A stretch of DNA of 64,000 bases from Stutzerimonas degradans (lineage in GTDB: Bacteria; Pseudomonadota; Gammaproteobacteria; Pseudomonadales; Pseudomonadaceae), in NCBI RefSeq assembly GCF_024448505.1, contig NZ_JAMOHV010000014.1, forward strand, positions 54,046 to 118,045, in the 5' to 3' direction. Both the position numbers and the translations under genes were made by a program. This document shows positions 21,102 to 31,380 of the stretch, piece by piece. The notes below the pieces were generated by a model. It was not told the origin of the DNA and did no database searches. It saw nothing but the letters and a program-made list of their open reading frames with translations. Every line of letters begins with the position of its first letter. Position 1 is the stretch's first letter.

Positions 21102-21194
21102 ATGTCAACCAGGCATTCGTGAAAAGTCAGGCTGCCGACGCGGCGCTTGCCTAGGCTGGGGGCATCGAATCGCACTTCTGCCAGGAGGCCGGAC

Positions 21195-22796
21195 ATGCAG
21201 CCTACGCATCATCGTTGTGAAACCTTGGTGATCGGCGCGGGGCTGGCCGGCATCAGCACGGCGCTGGAGCTGCTCGAACGTGGCTGCCAGGTGCTGCTGC
21301 TGGACGCCGCGCCGCGCAGCCAGTGCGGCGGTCAGGCCAACGATGCGTTCGGTGGCATGTTGCTCTGCGGCACGCCGGAACAACGACGCAACAAGGTGCA
21401 GGATTCGCCCGAGCTGCTGCTGGAGGACTGGCTGCGGGTAGCCGCCTTCGACGCCGACGACCACTGGGGGCGGCGCTGGGCCGAGCACTATGCCGAGCGC
21501 AACAAGGCGGACATCTACGACTGGCTGCGCCAGCGCGGCGTGAGCTTCTTCCCGGCGGTGCAGTGGGTCGAGCGCGGCAACTTCGGCGACGGCAACGCAC
21601 TGCCGCGCTATCACGTGGCCTGGGGCTGCGGCCGCGGCGTGGCGCAGACGCTGGCGCGGCGGATGTTCGAGCATGCCGGCCTGAGCTGCCTGTTCGAGCA
21701 TCGCGTGCTGGGTCTGGAGACGCGCAACGGCGCCGTGGTGGGCTGCCACGGCCGCAGCGGCTCGGGCGACTTTCGCATCGAGGCCGAGCACGTGGTGCTC
21801 TGCAGCGGCGGCATCAATGGCGATCTGGCCAGGGTGCGCGCGCACTGGGACCCGCTGTACGGCCCGTACCCGGAGAACATCCTCAACGGCACCGACCCGC
21901 GCGCCGACGGCGAACTGCATGGGCAGGTGCAGGCGGCCGGTGGCCAGGTGGTCAAGCTCGGACGCATGTGGAACTACGCCGCCGGCATCGCCCATCCCGA
22001 GCCGCAGTATCCGCAGCATGGCCTGAGCCTGATTCCCTCGCGCTCGGCGCTCTGGCTCGACGCCCGCGGGCAGCGCATCGGCCCGCAGCCGCTGGTAGGC
22101 GGTTTCGATACCCATGACCAGTGCAAACGCATCGGCCACTTGCCCGGTCAGTACGGCTGGCAGTTGCTCAACTGGCGCATCGCGATCAAGGAGCTGGCGA
22201 TTTCCGGCACCGACAGCAACCCGCATTTTCGCGACCGCAAGCTGTTGCCGCTGCTCTGGCAGCTCGCCACCGGCAACCGCCAGCTGGTGCGCTGGATGGT
22301 TGAGCGCTGCCCGGATGTGCTGGCCGCCGACACGCTGGCGCAACTGGCCGCGAAGATGGCTGCGCTGGCTGGTGACGGCCGACTCGACCAGGACCTGCTG
22401 GCGGCCACGCTGGCGCGCTACGACGCCGGCATCCGTCGTGGTCCGGCGCTGTACAACGATGAACAGCTGCGCCGCCTGCAGCAGTTGCGCCAGTGGCGCG
22501 GCGACCGGGTCCGCACCTGCGCGCCACGACCGATCCACGATGCCGGCAGCGGCCCGCTGATCGCCATCCGCACCCGGCTGATCAGCCGCAAGAGCATGGG
22601 CGGGATGCTCACCGACCTGCATTCACGGGTGCTCGATGGCCACGGCGAGCCCGTGCCCGGCCTGTATGCGGCCGGCGAGGCAGCCGGCTTCGGCGGCGGT
22701 GGCATCAGCGGCATCCGTTCGCTGGAAGGCACCTTTCTCTCCAACTGCATCCTCAACGGTCGTCGCGCCGCGCAGACCATCGCCGGCGACGCCTGA
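21195..22796 (+). CDS. FAD-dependent dehydrogenase (FAD_binding_2, KstD/fumarate reductase-like)
   Basis: 533-residue flavoprotein. The N-terminal dinucleotide fold has VIGAGLAGISTALELL, and the FAD contact continues in NDAFGGM. The middle forms the substrate cap. The C-terminus closes the FAD site with GLYAAGEAAGFGGGGISGIRSLEGTFL, the pattern of flavin dehydrogenases related to 3-ketosteroid dehydrogenase and fumarate reductase. It lacks a signal peptide, so it is cytoplasmic. GGAGG precedes the ATG. First of three enzyme genes with a divergent AraC-type regulator. Substrate is unknown; a C-C desaturation or enoate reduction is what the family usually does. Confidence 0.82.
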   Translation: MQPTHHRCETLVIGAGLAGISTALELLERGCQVLLLDAAPRSQCGGQANDAFGGMLLCGTPEQRRNKVQDSPELLLEDWLRVAAFDADDHWGRRWAEHYAERNKADIYDWLRQRGVSFFPAVQWVERGNFGDGNALPRYHVAWGCGRGVAQTLARRMFEHAGLSCLFEHRVLGLETRNGAVVGCHGRSGSGDFRIEAEHVVLCSGGINGDLARVRAHWDPLYGPYPENILNGTDPRADGELHGQVQAAGGQVVKLGRMWNYAAGIAHPEPQYPQHGLSLIPSRSALWLDARGQRIGPQPLVGGFDTHDQCKRIGHLPGQYGWQLLNWRIAIKELAISGTDSNPHFRDRKLLPLLWQLATGNRQLVRWMVERCPDVLAADTLAQLAAKMAALAGDGRLDQDLLAATLARYDAGIRRGPALYNDEQLRRLQQLRQWRGDRVRTCAPRPIHDAGSGPLIAIRTRLISRKSMGGMLTDLHSRVLDGHGEPVPGLYAAGEAAGFGGGGISGIRSLEGTFLSNCILNGRRAAQTIAGDA

Positions 22797-22801
22797 CATA
22801 T

Positions 22802-22821
22802 AAGAACAAGCATAAGAACAA
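22802..22821 (+). promoter_or_regulatory. Duplicated AAnAAnAA (Crc/Hfq-type) motif before the TPP enzyme
   Basis: AAGAACAA occurs at 22802-22809 and again at 22814-22821, immediately before the AAGGAG ribosome site of the next gene. AAnAAnAA runs next to a ribosome site are targets for Hfq-Crc translational repression in Pseudomonas. Suggests the pathway is catabolic and repressed on preferred carbon sources. Confidence 0.55.
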
Positions 22822-22832
22822 GGAGAACCACC

Positions 22833-24563
22833 ATGAAGAAGACCGGCGCCGCACTCGCACGCTTTGCCCTGGAACAGCTGGGCGTCAGCCACACCTTCGG
22901 CATTCCGGGCGTGCACAACACCGAGCTGTACGACGAGCTGAACGCCTCGCCAAGCATCCAGCCGGTGCTGGTGACGCACGAATGCGGCGCGGCCTTCATG
23001 GCCGATGCCTTCAGCCGCACCGGCTCGAGCATCGGCACGCTGGTGATCGTGCCCGCCGCCGGCGTCACCCATGCGGCCAGCGGCATCGGCGAGGCGGGGC
23101 TGGACGGCATTCCCATGCTGATCCTCTCCGGCGGCATCCACAGCGAAAGCGGCCGCCACTACCAGCTGCACGACATCGACCAGCACGCGCTGCTGGCGCC
23201 GATCACCAAGGCGAGCTTTCGCATCCTCAGCCACGCCGAGGTGATTCCCACGCTGTATCAGGCGTACCGCATCGCCACCGGCGGCGAGCCGGGTCCGGTG
23301 TTCGTCGAGCTGCCGTACAACATCGGCAACTTCCTCGGCGAGGTGGAGGAGATGCCGGCCTTCGTCGCCGAACCGCCGGTGCCGCCGCTCGATCCGGCGC
23401 TGTTGCGCCAGGCCGCGCGGTTGCTGGTCGACGCGCGCCAGCCCGGGTTGTTTCTCGGCTGGGGCGCGATGGGGGCGCAGGCCGAGCTGATCCAGCTGGC
23501 CGAACTGCTCGCCGCGCCGGTGTGCACCACGCTGCAGGGGCTCAGCGCCTTCCCGGCCACGCATCCGCTGCATGTCGGCATGGGCTTCGGCGATTACGCG
23601 GTGCCGGCCGCTGCGAATGCCTTCGCCGATTGCGACTGCCTGCTGGCGGTGGGCACGCGCTTCGCGGAGATCCCCACCGGCAGCTACAGCATGCCGGTGC
23701 CGGCGAAGCTGATTCACCTGGACATCAACCCGCAGGTGTTCGGCGCCAACTACCCGGCGCGAGTCGCCCTGGCCGGCGCGGCCGAGCAACTGATCCCGGC
23801 GCTGCTCGCCGAGGTCCGCGCCATACGCAGCGCGCCGCCGCGCAACGAGCTGGCGCAGCGGATCGCCGCCGACAAGGCCGCGTACGTGAAGGAGTGGCTG
23901 CAGCACGACAGCCGCGGGCGGGTGAATCCGGCCGTGTTCTGCCAGGCGCTGCGTGCGCAGCTCGGCGACCAGGCGATCGTGGTGGCCGACGATGGCAACC
24001 ACACCTTCCTGTTGGCCGAGCTGATGCCGATCCACGCCGCGCGCGGCTTCATCTCGCCCAGCGACTTCAATGCGATGGGCTACTGCGTGCCGGGCATGAT
24101 CGGTGCCAAGCTGGCCAATCCGCAGCGCCAGGTGGTGGGCGTGGTCGGCGACGGTGCATTGCGCATGACCGGCCTGGAGCTGGTCACCGCCAGCAGCCTG
24201 GGACTCGATCTGGTGCTGTTCGTGTTCAACGACGGCGAGCTGTCGCAGATCGCCCAGGCGCAGGAGATACCCTACAACCGCAAGACCTGCACCGTGCTGC
24301 GGCCGCTCAATCTCGCCGCGCTGGCCGAAACCACCGGCGCGGCGTTCGTCACCATCGAGAGCAACGCGCAGTGTGCCGACGGCATCACCCGGGCGCTGAC
24401 GCTGGCCGGCGAGGGCAGGCCGGTGCTGGTGGATGTGCGCATCGACTACAGCAAGCGCACGCGCTTCACCGAGGGCGTGGTCAAGGCCACGCTCAAGCGC
24501 TTCACCCCGCGCGACAAGCTGCGCGTGGTGAGCCGGGCGCTGTGGCGGCGGGTGACCGGTTGA
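22833..24563 (+). CDS. Thiamine-diphosphate-dependent enzyme (acetolactate synthase/2-oxoacid decarboxylase family)
   Basis: 576 residues with the three domains of this family. The N-terminal pyrimidine-binding domain has FGIPGVHN and the catalytic Glu in HECGAAFMADAFSR (about residue 50). A central domain follows, with LFLGWGAMG and an FGDYA region. The C-terminal pyrophosphate-binding domain has GDGALRMTGLEL (Mg-ThDP motif) closing with FVFNDGEL. Members decarboxylate or carboligate 2-oxo acids. Strong AAGGAG ribosome site. Between an FAD dehydrogenase and an FMN hydroxyacid oxidase, it may act on the 2-oxo acid the oxidase makes. I cannot name the substrate; it does not look like biosynthetic IlvB, whose IlvN partner is absent. 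Confidence 0.85.
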   Translation: MKKTGAALARFALEQLGVSHTFGIPGVHNTELYDELNASPSIQPVLVTHECGAAFMADAFSRTGSSIGTLVIVPAAGVTHAASGIGEAGLDGIPMLILSGGIHSESGRHYQLHDIDQHALLAPITKASFRILSHAEVIPTLYQAYRIATGGEPGPVFVELPYNIGNFLGEVEEMPAFVAEPPVPPLDPALLRQAARLLVDARQPGLFLGWGAMGAQAELIQLAELLAAPVCTTLQGLSAFPATHPLHVGMGFGDYAVPAAANAFADCDCLLAVGTRFAEIPTGSYSMPVPAKLIHLDINPQVFGANYPARVALAGAAEQLIPALLAEVRAIRSAPPRNELAQRIAADKAAYVKEWLQHDSRGRVNPAVFCQALRAQLGDQAIVVADDGNHTFLLAELMPIHAARGFISPSDFNAMGYCVPGMIGAKLANPQRQVVGVVGDGALRMTGLELVTASSLGLDLVLFVFNDGELSQIAQAQEIPYNRKTCTVLRPLNLAALAETTGAAFVTIESNAQCADGITRALTLAGEGRPVLVDVRIDYSKRTRFTEGVVKATLKRFTPRDKLRVVSRALWRRVTG

Positions 24564-24573
24564 GGAGCGCACC

Positions 24574-25737
24574 ATGAACCCTGCGTCCTATCGTCTGGCC
24601 GCCAGCTGCGCCGACTACCGGCGCCTGGCCCGGCAGCGCCTGCCGCGCTTTCTGTTCGATTACATCGACGGCGGCGCGAACGACGAGCAGACCCTGCGCG
24701 CCAACTGCGAGGATTTGCAGCGCCTCAACCTGCGCCAGCGCGTGCTGCGCGACGTGGACAACCTCGACACCCGCTGCGAGCTGCTCGGTCAGGCCGCCAG
24801 CATGCCGCTGGCGCTGGCCCCGCTGGGCATGGCCGGCCTCTATGCGCGCCGCGGCGAAGTGCAGGCGGCGCGGGCAGCGGCGGCGGTCGGCGTGCCGTTC
24901 AGTCTGTCCACCGTTGGCATCTGCTCGCTGGCCGAGGTGCACGCGGCAAGTGCGCAGAAGTGCTGGTTCCAGCTCTACATGCTGCGCGACCGCGACGCGG
25001 TGCAGGGGTTGTTGCAGCAGGCGCGCCGCAACGGCTGCGACACGCTGCTGTTCACCGTCGACCTGCCGGTCGCGGGGATTCGTCGGCGCGACATTCGCAA
25101 CGGCATGCTCGACGCCAGCTGGCGCGGTCGGCTCGCCAAAGCCACGCAGCTGGCGCAGCGTCCCGGTTGGCTGCTGAACGTGGCGATTCGCGGCAAGCCG
25201 CATCACTTCGGCAACCTCAGCGACCGTGTGGCCGATCCCAGCGACCTGCGCGCCTTCAAGGCCTGGCTGGACGCGCAGTTCGACCCGCGTGTGAGCTGGG
25301 ACGACATTCGCTGGCTGCGCGCGCAATGGTCGGGGCGGCTGGTGCTCAAGGGCATCATGGAACCGGACGACGCCTTGCGCGCGCTCGATTGCGGCGTCGA
25401 TGCCATCGTCGTGTCCAATCACGGCGGCCGTCAGCTGGACGGCGTGGCCTCGACCATCCGGCAGCTGCCGGCGGTCGCCGCGGCGCTCGGCGGGCAGTTG
25501 CCGATCCTGCTCGATGGCGGCATTCGCAGCGGCGTGGATGTGCTCCGGGCGCGCGCCCTGGGTGCGCAGGGCGTGCTGATCGGCCGCCCCTGGGCTTGGG
25601 CGCTGGCGGCCGGCGGCGAGGCGGCGGTGGTGCGGCTGCTGACCAGCCTGCAGGCCGAACTGGCCACGGCGATGGCGCTGTGCGGCGTCAATCGCCTGGA
25701 GCAGATCGACGCCGGTCTGCTGGAGCGCCGCGACTGA
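24574..25737 (+). CDS. FMN-dependent alpha-hydroxyacid oxidase/dehydrogenase (LldD family)
   Basis: 387-residue TIM-barrel flavoenzyme. Features in order: FDYIDGGANDE near residue 30, the ALAPLGMAGL loop, FQLYMLRD, TVDLPVAG, VLKGIMEPDDA (FMN Lys), and SNHGGRQLDG with the catalytic His near residue 284, then DGGIRSGVDV and GAQGVLIGRPWAWAL. It oxidises an (S)-2-hydroxy acid such as lactate, mandelate or glycolate to the 2-oxo acid. No lactate permease or lldR is nearby, so the true substrate is probably not lactate. It starts 11 bases after the ThDP gene. The stop is 1 base from the convergent plsB stop. Confidence 0.87.
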   Translation: MNPASYRLAASCADYRRLARQRLPRFLFDYIDGGANDEQTLRANCEDLQRLNLRQRVLRDVDNLDTRCELLGQAASMPLALAPLGMAGLYARRGEVQAARAAAAVGVPFSLSTVGICSLAEVHAASAQKCWFQLYMLRDRDAVQGLLQQARRNGCDTLLFTVDLPVAGIRRRDIRNGMLDASWRGRLAKATQLAQRPGWLLNVAIRGKPHHFGNLSDRVADPSDLRAFKAWLDAQFDPRVSWDDIRWLRAQWSGRLVLKGIMEPDDALRALDCGVDAIVVSNHGGRQLDGVASTIRQLPAVAAALGGQLPILLDGGIRSGVDVLRARALGAQGVLIGRPWAWALAAGGEAAVVRLLTSLQAELATAMALCGVNRLEQIDAGLLERRD

Positions 25738-25738
25738 G

Positions 25739-28243
25739 CTAGTCGCGCTGATCGGCATCCGGCTGCGGCGTCACCTCGTCCTCGTGGCGCTCCAGTGCGA
25801 CCTGACGAATCGACAGACGCAGCTCCGCCGGCAGCACGCGCTTGGCCACGCCTTCGGCCACCCCGCCGAGGTCGTCGTGGTAGCCGAGCTTGCCGTTGGC
25901 ATCGGCGCTCAGCACATTCTGCTCCAGCAGCCCCTGGATGAAATGGCGGAACAGGCTCTTGTCGAAGAACTCCGGCGCGTTCAGCCCGTGCAGGATCGAC
26001 AGGCGCTGGGCCATGACCGTGCAGAGGTTTTCCAGCTCCTCGGCAGTCAGGCTGTGCTGGCCGCTGTTGAGCAGCAGCGAGGTGGCCATGTAGAAGCGCT
26101 GCAACGTCTGCACGATCACCCGCGAGAGCAGCGTGAGCAGGACGAACTGCCGCGAACTCGGCGCCGGGCGCACGTAATTCTCGCCGTCCACCTTGAGCAG
26201 CCCCTGCTCGACGAACGCCGCCAGCCACTGGTCGATCACCGCCGCGAGTTCTTCCACTTCCCAGCGCATGAACAACTCGGCGCGCAGATACGGATAGAGC
26301 GCCTCGCTGTAGCTCAGGATCTGCGCGCGACTGATGCGCGAACTGCTCTGGAAGAAGCTCGCCAGCAGTGCCGGCAGGGCGAAGATGTGCATTACGTTGT
26401 TGCGGTAGTAGGTCATCAGTACCGCGTTCTGCTCGTCCAGATAGAGGATGTCGCCCAGCGCATCCTTCTGTTCGGCGATCAGCTCGAGGCTCTGCACGTA
26501 GGCGATCAGCGCTTCGCCATCGCCCTCCGGCAGCGTCGTGTGCGGCGAGTAGGGCACCGCGCGCAGTAGCCGCTGGTAGAGATCGAGAATCCGCGCCAGC
26601 GAACGGCGATCCAGCGCCTGACGGCTGGTGGAAAGCATCGCCAGCGCCACCAGATTCACCGGATTGACCGCCGCCGCCTCGTTCAGGCGCTGGGCGATAC
26701 GCTCGGCCAGACGGTTGGTCGTCGCGTTGAGCCAGTCGGGGCGAAACTCCGGCGCATGGTTCTGCTGGCGCCAGCCCGGCTGTTCCTGATCGAGAAACTC
26801 GTTGAGCTTGAGCGGTTCACCAAAATTGACCCAGACCTGGCCGAAGCGCTGCCGGAGCGCACCGATGACCTTGAAGATGTCGAAGATCGATTCCTTCTTC
26901 TTCGCCGCGCCGCGCAGCTCGCCCAGGTAGGTGCGGCCCTCCAGCACGCGCTCGTAGCCGACATACACCGGCACGAAGAGAATCGGCAGGCGCGAGGAGC
27001 GCAGGTAGCTGCGCAGGGTCAGCGCCAGCATGCCGGTCTTCGGTCGCAGCATGCGCCCGGTGCGCGAGCGCCCGCCCTCGACGAAGTACTCCACCGGAAA
27101 GCCGCGGCTGAACAGCGTGTGCAGGTATTCGTTGAACACCGCGGTGTACAGCGGGTTGCCCTTGAACGAACGGCGCATGAAGAAGGCGCCGCCGCGGCGC
27201 AGCAGGCCGCCGATCACCGGCATGTTGAGGTTGATGCCGGCGGCGATGTGCGGCGGCGTCAGGCCGTTGCGAAACAGCAGGTAGGACAGCAGCAGGTAGT
27301 CGATGTGGCTGCGATGGCAGGGCACATAGATCACCTCGTAGCCGCGCACGGCGTCTTGCAGCGGCTCGATATGGCTGACGCGGATGCCGTCGTAGATCTT
27401 GTTCCAGAACCAGGACAGCACCACCTCAAGAAAGCGCACGGCGGTGTAGGCGTAGTCCGAGGCGATCTCGTTGGCGTAGCGCAGTGCGCGGGCTTCGGCC
27501 TTGTCGAGGGCGATGTTCTCGCGCGCGGCTTCCTCGCGGATCGCCTCGCGCACCTGCGGGCCATGCACCAGCCCCTTGACCAGGTTGCGCCGGTGCGACA
27601 GGTCCGGGCCGATTACCGCGGTCTTCTGATTGCGAAAGTGCACGCGCAGCATGCGGTGCACCATGCGCAGGGTACGCTCGTGGCCCTTGTTCTGCGCCAC
27701 CAGCTCGTTGAGCTGGATCGGCGCGGAGAACTGCACGCGCGTCTTGCGCCCCAGCACCAGGATGCTGAGCAGCTTGCGCAGGCGCCCGGTGACCGCCCAG
27801 CTGTCGGCGAACAGTAGCTTCCAGGCGCTGGTCTCGCGGTTTGGCGACTGCCCCCAGAACACGCTGACCGGGATGATCTGCGCGTTCTCCACCGCGTTGT
27901 GCTCCAGCGCGCCGACCAGCCGCACCAGGGCCGGCGGGGCGGCCAGCCGGGAACGCCGGCCGAACCAGCTCGCCGCCGGGTTGAGAAAGAAGAACGCCGC
28001 CGGCTCGACATGCTCGCCCACCGCCACATCGGCCACCGGGCGCGGCAGCCCGGCCTTGGCGCACTCGACGTCGAGCACCGCCAGATCGCTCAGCGACGCC
28101 TGTTGCAGCACGTAGAACACCGGCTTGCTGCGATCGAGCTTGAGGGTGAAGGCGGACTGGTTGATGGTTTCCGAACGCACCCAGAGGTACAGCAGGCGGC
28201 GCAGCGCGGAGAAGATCAGACGGCGAACGGGGGAGCGGGTCAT
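25739..28243 (-). CDS. plsB: Glycerol-3-phosphate 1-O-acyltransferase PlsB
   Basis: Membrane-bound enzyme that puts the first acyl chain on sn-glycerol-3-phosphate in phospholipid synthesis. 834 residues, the usual PlsB length. Acyltransferase motifs lie in the middle: [10 protein letters not shown] (HX4D catalytic block), [21 protein letters not shown] and [14 protein letters not shown] use the ATG at 28243 (MTRSPVRR), dropping 25 in-frame residues with no family match. Transcribed on its own. Its product pathway shares glycerol-3-phosphate with the glp genes at 45-50 kb, but the loci are separate. Confidence 0.95.
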   Translation of the reverse strand: MTRSPVRRLIFSALRRLLYLWVRSETINQSAFTLKLDRSKPVFYVLQQASLSDLAVLDVECAKAGLPRPVADVAVGEHVEPAAFFFLNPAASWFGRRSRLAAPPALVRLVGALEHNAVENAQIIPVSVFWGQSPNRETSAWKLLFADSWAVTGRLRKLLSILVLGRKTRVQFSAPIQLNELVAQNKGHERTLRMVHRMLRVHFRNQKTAVIGPDLSHRRNLVKGLVHGPQVREAIREEAARENIALDKAEARALRYANEIASDYAYTAVRFLEVVLSWFWNKIYDGIRVSHIEPLQDAVRGYEVIYVPCHRSHIDYLLLSYLLFRNGLTPPHIAAGINLNMPVIGGLLRRGGAFFMRRSFKGNPLYTAVFNEYLHTLFSRGFPVEYFVEGGRSRTGRMLRPKTGMLALTLRSYLRSSRLPILFVPVYVGYERVLEGRTYLGELRGAAKKKESIFDIFKVIGALRQRFGQVWVNFGEPLKLNEFLDQEQPGWRQQNHAPEFRPDWLNATTNRLAERIAQRLNEAAAVNPVNLVALAMLSTSRQALDRRSLARILDLYQRLLRAVPYSPHTTLPEGDGEALIAYVQSLELIAEQKDALGDILYLDEQNAVLMTYYRNNVMHIFALPALLASFFQSSSRISRAQILSYSEALYPYLRAELFMRWEVEELAAVIDQWLAAFVEQGLLKVDGENYVRPAPSSRQFVLLTLLSRVIVQTLQRFYMATSLLLNSGQHSLTAEELENLCTVMAQRLSILHGLNAPEFFDKSLFRHFIQGLLEQNVLSADANGKLGYHDDLGGVAEGVAKRVLPAELRLSIRQVALERHEDEVTPQPDADQRD

Positions 28244-28420
28244 GCGTTGGATTCGACTGTGGAAAGGGGCCAGGCCCTCGAAGGGCGCAAGTGTGACGCA
28301 TGCGGCGATGGCGGGCAAAACGTCGTCGAATCCGCGCGACCCGGAAGCGAACCGGCGGGATCGCTCCGGCGTCGGTCGTGGGCGCTTGCGTTCGGCGTCG
28401 GCCCTAAGACAACCAAGTGC

Positions 28421-28436
28421 GAAGAACCCGTTCTTC
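28421..28436. promoter_or_regulatory. Perfect palindrome in the plsB-edd intergenic region
   Basis: GAAGAAC-CC-GTTCTTC is a 7-bp perfect inverted repeat 98 bases upstream of the edd start, within the 290-base gap between plsB and edd. It could be an operator for edd or plsB. I looked for a HexR site (TTGT-N7/8-ACAA) in this gap and found none with both halves; the nearest is TTGT-N8-TCAA at about 28499. Confidence 0.4.
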
Positions 28437-28533
28437 CGTGCCTAAGCACTCACCTTCCCATCGCCTCGGAACTTCAACCCGCCTCGGATGGTTTATGGTT
28501 GTCGGAATCCTCAATTCGCAACGGGAGTAAGAC

Positions 28534-30363
28534 ATGCATCCACGAGTTCAACAGGTCACCGAGCGCCTGGTGGAGCGCAGTCGCAAGACCCGCGAACGCT
28601 ATCTGGCGATGATGGCCGCGGCGGCCAGCGAAGGTCCGCAGCGCGGCAAGCTGCAGTGCGCCAACTTCGCCCACGGCGTCGCCGGTTGTGCTTCGAGCGA
28701 AGACAAGCAGCGCCTGCGCCTGATGAACGAGGCCAACGTGGCCATCGTCTCGGCCTATAACGACATGCTCTCCGCGCATCAGCCCTACGAGCACTTTCCC
28801 GAGCTGATCAAGCAGGCACTGCGTGAGGTCGGTTCGGTCGGCCAGTTTGCCGGTGGCGTGCCGGCGATGTGCGATGGCGTGACCCAGGGCGAGGCGGGCA
28901 TGGAGATGAGCCTGGCCAGCCGCGAGGTGATCGCCATGAGCACCGCGGTGGCGCTGTCGCACAACATGTTCGATGCCGCGCTGCTGCTCGGCATCTGCGA
29001 CAAGATCGTCCCCGGGCTGATGATCGGCGCGCTGCGCTTCGGCCATCTGCCGACGATTTTCGTGCCCGGTGGGCCGATGCCGTCGGGCATTCCCAACAAG
29101 GAAAAGGCCGAGGTGCGCCAGCGCTACGCCGAGGGCAAGGCCAGTCGCGAGGAGCTGCTGGAGTCGGAGATGAAGTCCTACCACAGCCCCGGCACCTGCA
29201 CCTTCTACGGCACCGCCAACACCAATCAGGTGGTCATGGAGATCATGGGTCTGCACCTGCCGGGCTCGTCGTTCGTCAATCCGTACACGCCGCTGCGTGA
29301 TGCGTTGACCCGCGAGGCAGCGCGGCAGGTCGTCCGCCTGACGCATCAGGGCGGCAGCTATACGCCGCTGTGCCGGATCGTCGACGAGAAGGCCATCGTC
29401 AACTCGGTGGTCGCGCTCAACGCCACCGGCGGCTCGACCAATCACACCCTGCACATCCCGGCATTCGCCCGCGCCGCCGGCATCCAGCTGACCTGGCAGG
29501 ACATGGCCGACCTGTCCGAGGTGGTGCCGACGCTGGCCAAGGTCTACCCCAACGGCCAGGCCGACGTGAACCATTTCCACGCCTGTGGCGGGGTGCCGTT
29601 CATGGTGCGCACGCTGCTCGACGCCGGGCTGTTGCACGAGGACGTGCATACCGTCGTCGGCAAGGGCCTGCGACGCTACATTCAGGAGCCGTTCCTCGAC
29701 GGTGACAAGCTGGTCTGGCGCGACGGCCCGGAGCAGAGTCTGGACGAGAACATCCTGCGTCCGGCCATGCGGCCGTTCTCGCCCGAAGGCGGGCTGCGGG
29801 TGCTGGAGGGCAACCTCGGACGCGGCGTGACCAAGATTTCCGCCGTGGCGCCGGAACATCGTGTGGTCGAGGCGCCGGCGCGGGTGTTCATCGATCAGAG
29901 CGAGCTGGCCGCGGCATTCAAGGCAGGCGAGCTGGAGCGTGATTTCGTCGCCGTGGTGCGCTTCCAGGGGCCGAAGGCCAACGGCATGCCGGAACTGCAC
30001 AAGCTGACGCCGTTCCTCGGCGTGCTGCAGGACCGTGGCTACAAGGTGGCGCTGGTCACCGACGGGCGCATGTCCGGCGCATCCGGCAAGGTGCCGGCGG
30101 CCATTCATGTCTGCCCGGAGGCGCTGGATGGCGGGCCGCTGGCGCGGGTGCGCGATGGCGACATCATCCGCGTCGATGGCGAAACCGGCGTGCTGCGCGT
30201 GCTGGTCGAACCGCTCGAATGGGCGGCGCGCAAGCCGGCCACGCGCCCGGAAGACCTGGGCATCGGCTGCGGCCGTGAGCTGTTCGGCTTCATGCGCGCG
30301 GCGTTCAGCAGCGCGGAGCAGGGCGCCAGCGCGTTCACCACCGGGCTGGAGGCGTTGCAGTGA
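28534..30363 (+). CDS. edd: 6-Phosphogluconate dehydratase (Edd)
   Basis: First enzyme of the Entner-Doudoroff route: 6-phosphogluconate to 2-keto-3-deoxy-6-phosphogluconate. 609 residues, standard for the iron-sulfur IlvD/Edd family, with [56 protein letters not shown] and [15 protein letters not shown]. Iron-sulfur cysteines are present at GICDK and GTCTF and in the FHACGG segment. A GGGAG site precedes the ATG. glk starts in the last codons, then gltR-gtrS. Standard Pseudomonas arrangement of the peripheral glucose genes. Confidence 0.97.
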   Translation: MHPRVQQVTERLVERSRKTRERYLAMMAAAASEGPQRGKLQCANFAHGVAGCASSEDKQRLRLMNEANVAIVSAYNDMLSAHQPYEHFPELIKQALREVGSVGQFAGGVPAMCDGVTQGEAGMEMSLASREVIAMSTAVALSHNMFDAALLLGICDKIVPGLMIGALRFGHLPTIFVPGGPMPSGIPNKEKAEVRQRYAEGKASREELLESEMKSYHSPGTCTFYGTANTNQVVMEIMGLHLPGSSFVNPYTPLRDALTREAARQVVRLTHQGGSYTPLCRIVDEKAIVNSVVALNATGGSTNHTLHIPAFARAAGIQLTWQDMADLSEVVPTLAKVYPNGQADVNHFHACGGVPFMVRTLLDAGLLHEDVHTVVGKGLRRYIQEPFLDGDKLVWRDGPEQSLDENILRPAMRPFSPEGGLRVLEGNLGRGVTKISAVAPEHRVVEAPARVFIDQSELAAAFKAGELERDFVAVVRFQGPKANGMPELHKLTPFLGVLQDRGYKVALVTDGRMSGASGKVPAAIHVCPEALDGGPLARVRDGDIIRVDGETGVLRVLVEPLEWAARKPATRPEDLGIGCGRELFGFMRAAFSSAEQGASAFTTGLEALQ

Positions 30364-31322
30364 AGACGGCACTGGTCGGCGATATCGGCGGTACCAATGC
30401 GCGCTTCGCCCTCTGGCGCGATCAGCGCGTCGAACAGGTTCGTGTGCTGCCCACGGCGGATTACGCCTGTCCCGAGCTGGCGATCCGCGCCTATCTGGCG
30501 GCGGTCGGTCAGCCGCTGGAAACGCTCGAGGCGGTCTGCCTGGCATGCGCCGGGCCGGTGGGCGGCGACGTGTTCCGTTTCACCAACAACCATTGGCAAC
30601 TCAGCCGCGCGGCGTTCTGTGCGGACCTCGGGCTTGCGCAGCTGCTGCTGATCAACGACTTCACCGCCATGGCGCTGGGCATGACCCGCCTGCACGAGGG
30701 CGAACGCATCACGGTTTGCCCAGGCGAGCCCGAACCCGGCCGGCCGCGTCTGGTCATAGGGCCTGGCACGGGCCTGGGCGTCGCCACGCTGTTGCCATTG
30801 CAGGGCGGCGGCTGGCGGGCGCTGCCGGGCGAGGGCGGGCACATCTGCCTGCCGGTTGGCAGCGAGCGTGAGGCCGCGATCTGGGCTCATCTGCATCGCC
30901 AGCTCGGCCACGTGAATGCCGAAGCGGTGCTCAGCGGGCCGGGGCTGCTGGCGTTGTACCGCGCCAGCTGCGGACTGGATGGCCGCGCGGTGACGGTCGA
31001 TTCGCCGGCGGCGGTCACCGCCGCTGCACTGGCGGGCGAGCCCTATGCGGTAGAGGTGCTGCAGCAGTTCTGCCGCTGGCTCGGGCGCGTGGCCGGCGAC
31101 AACGTGCTGACCCTCGGCGCGCGGGGCGGGGTGTACATCGTCGGTGGGGTGGTGCCACGCTTCGCCGAGTTCTTCCTCGCCAGCGATTTCCAGCAGAGCC
31201 TGCGGGACAAGGGGCGCATGAGCGGCTATTTCGATCAGCTGCCGGTATGGCTGGTGACCGCGCCGTATCCGGGGCTGGAAGGTGCCGGCGTCGCCCTGCA
31301 ACCGCTGTTGGAGGGCGCCTGA
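30360..31322 (+). CDS. glk: Glucokinase
   Basis: Phosphorylates cytoplasmic glucose to glucose-6-phosphate for Zwf. 320 residues with the ATP-binding start [26 protein letters not shown] (catalytic Asp), GPGTGLGVA, and LPGEGGHI, the bacterial Glk type. GTG start overlapping the edd stop by 4 bases, so it is translated in a coupled way. Length and motifs are normal. It acts on glucose brought in by the GtsABCD transporter encoded 2.4 kb downstream. Confidence 0.95.
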   Translation: MKTALVGDIGGTNARFALWRDQRVEQVRVLPTADYACPELAIRAYLAAVGQPLETLEAVCLACAGPVGGDVFRFTNNHWQLSRAAFCADLGLAQLLLINDFTAMALGMTRLHEGERITVCPGEPEPGRPRLVIGPGTGLGVATLLPLQGGGWRALPGEGGHICLPVGSEREAAIWAHLHRQLGHVNAEAVLSGPGLLALYRASCGLDGRAVTVDSPAAVTAAALAGEPYAVEVLQQFCRWLGRVAGDNVLTLGARGGVYIVGGVVPRFAEFFLASDFQQSLRDKGRMSGYFDQLPVWLVTAPYPGLEGAGVALQPLLEGA

Positions 31323-31380
31323 GGCGCGGCACCAGGGACGCAGCCGGGTGACCGGATAACGACAAGAAAAGGGATGCGAT

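Noticed and set aside
21105..22622. 505-residue minus-strand frame opposite the FAD dehydrogenase
   Set aside because: Shadow of a gene with clear FAD motifs; low-complexity composition and no start signal.
24574..25737. L-lactate dehydrogenase lldD of the lactate operon
   Set aside because: Family fits, but no lactate permease, lldR or D-lactate dehydrogenase adjoins it; a different hydroxy acid is more likely, so no gene symbol given.
31360..31380. AAnAAnAA motif before gltR
   Set aside because: AAGAAAAG fails at the last position of the motif.
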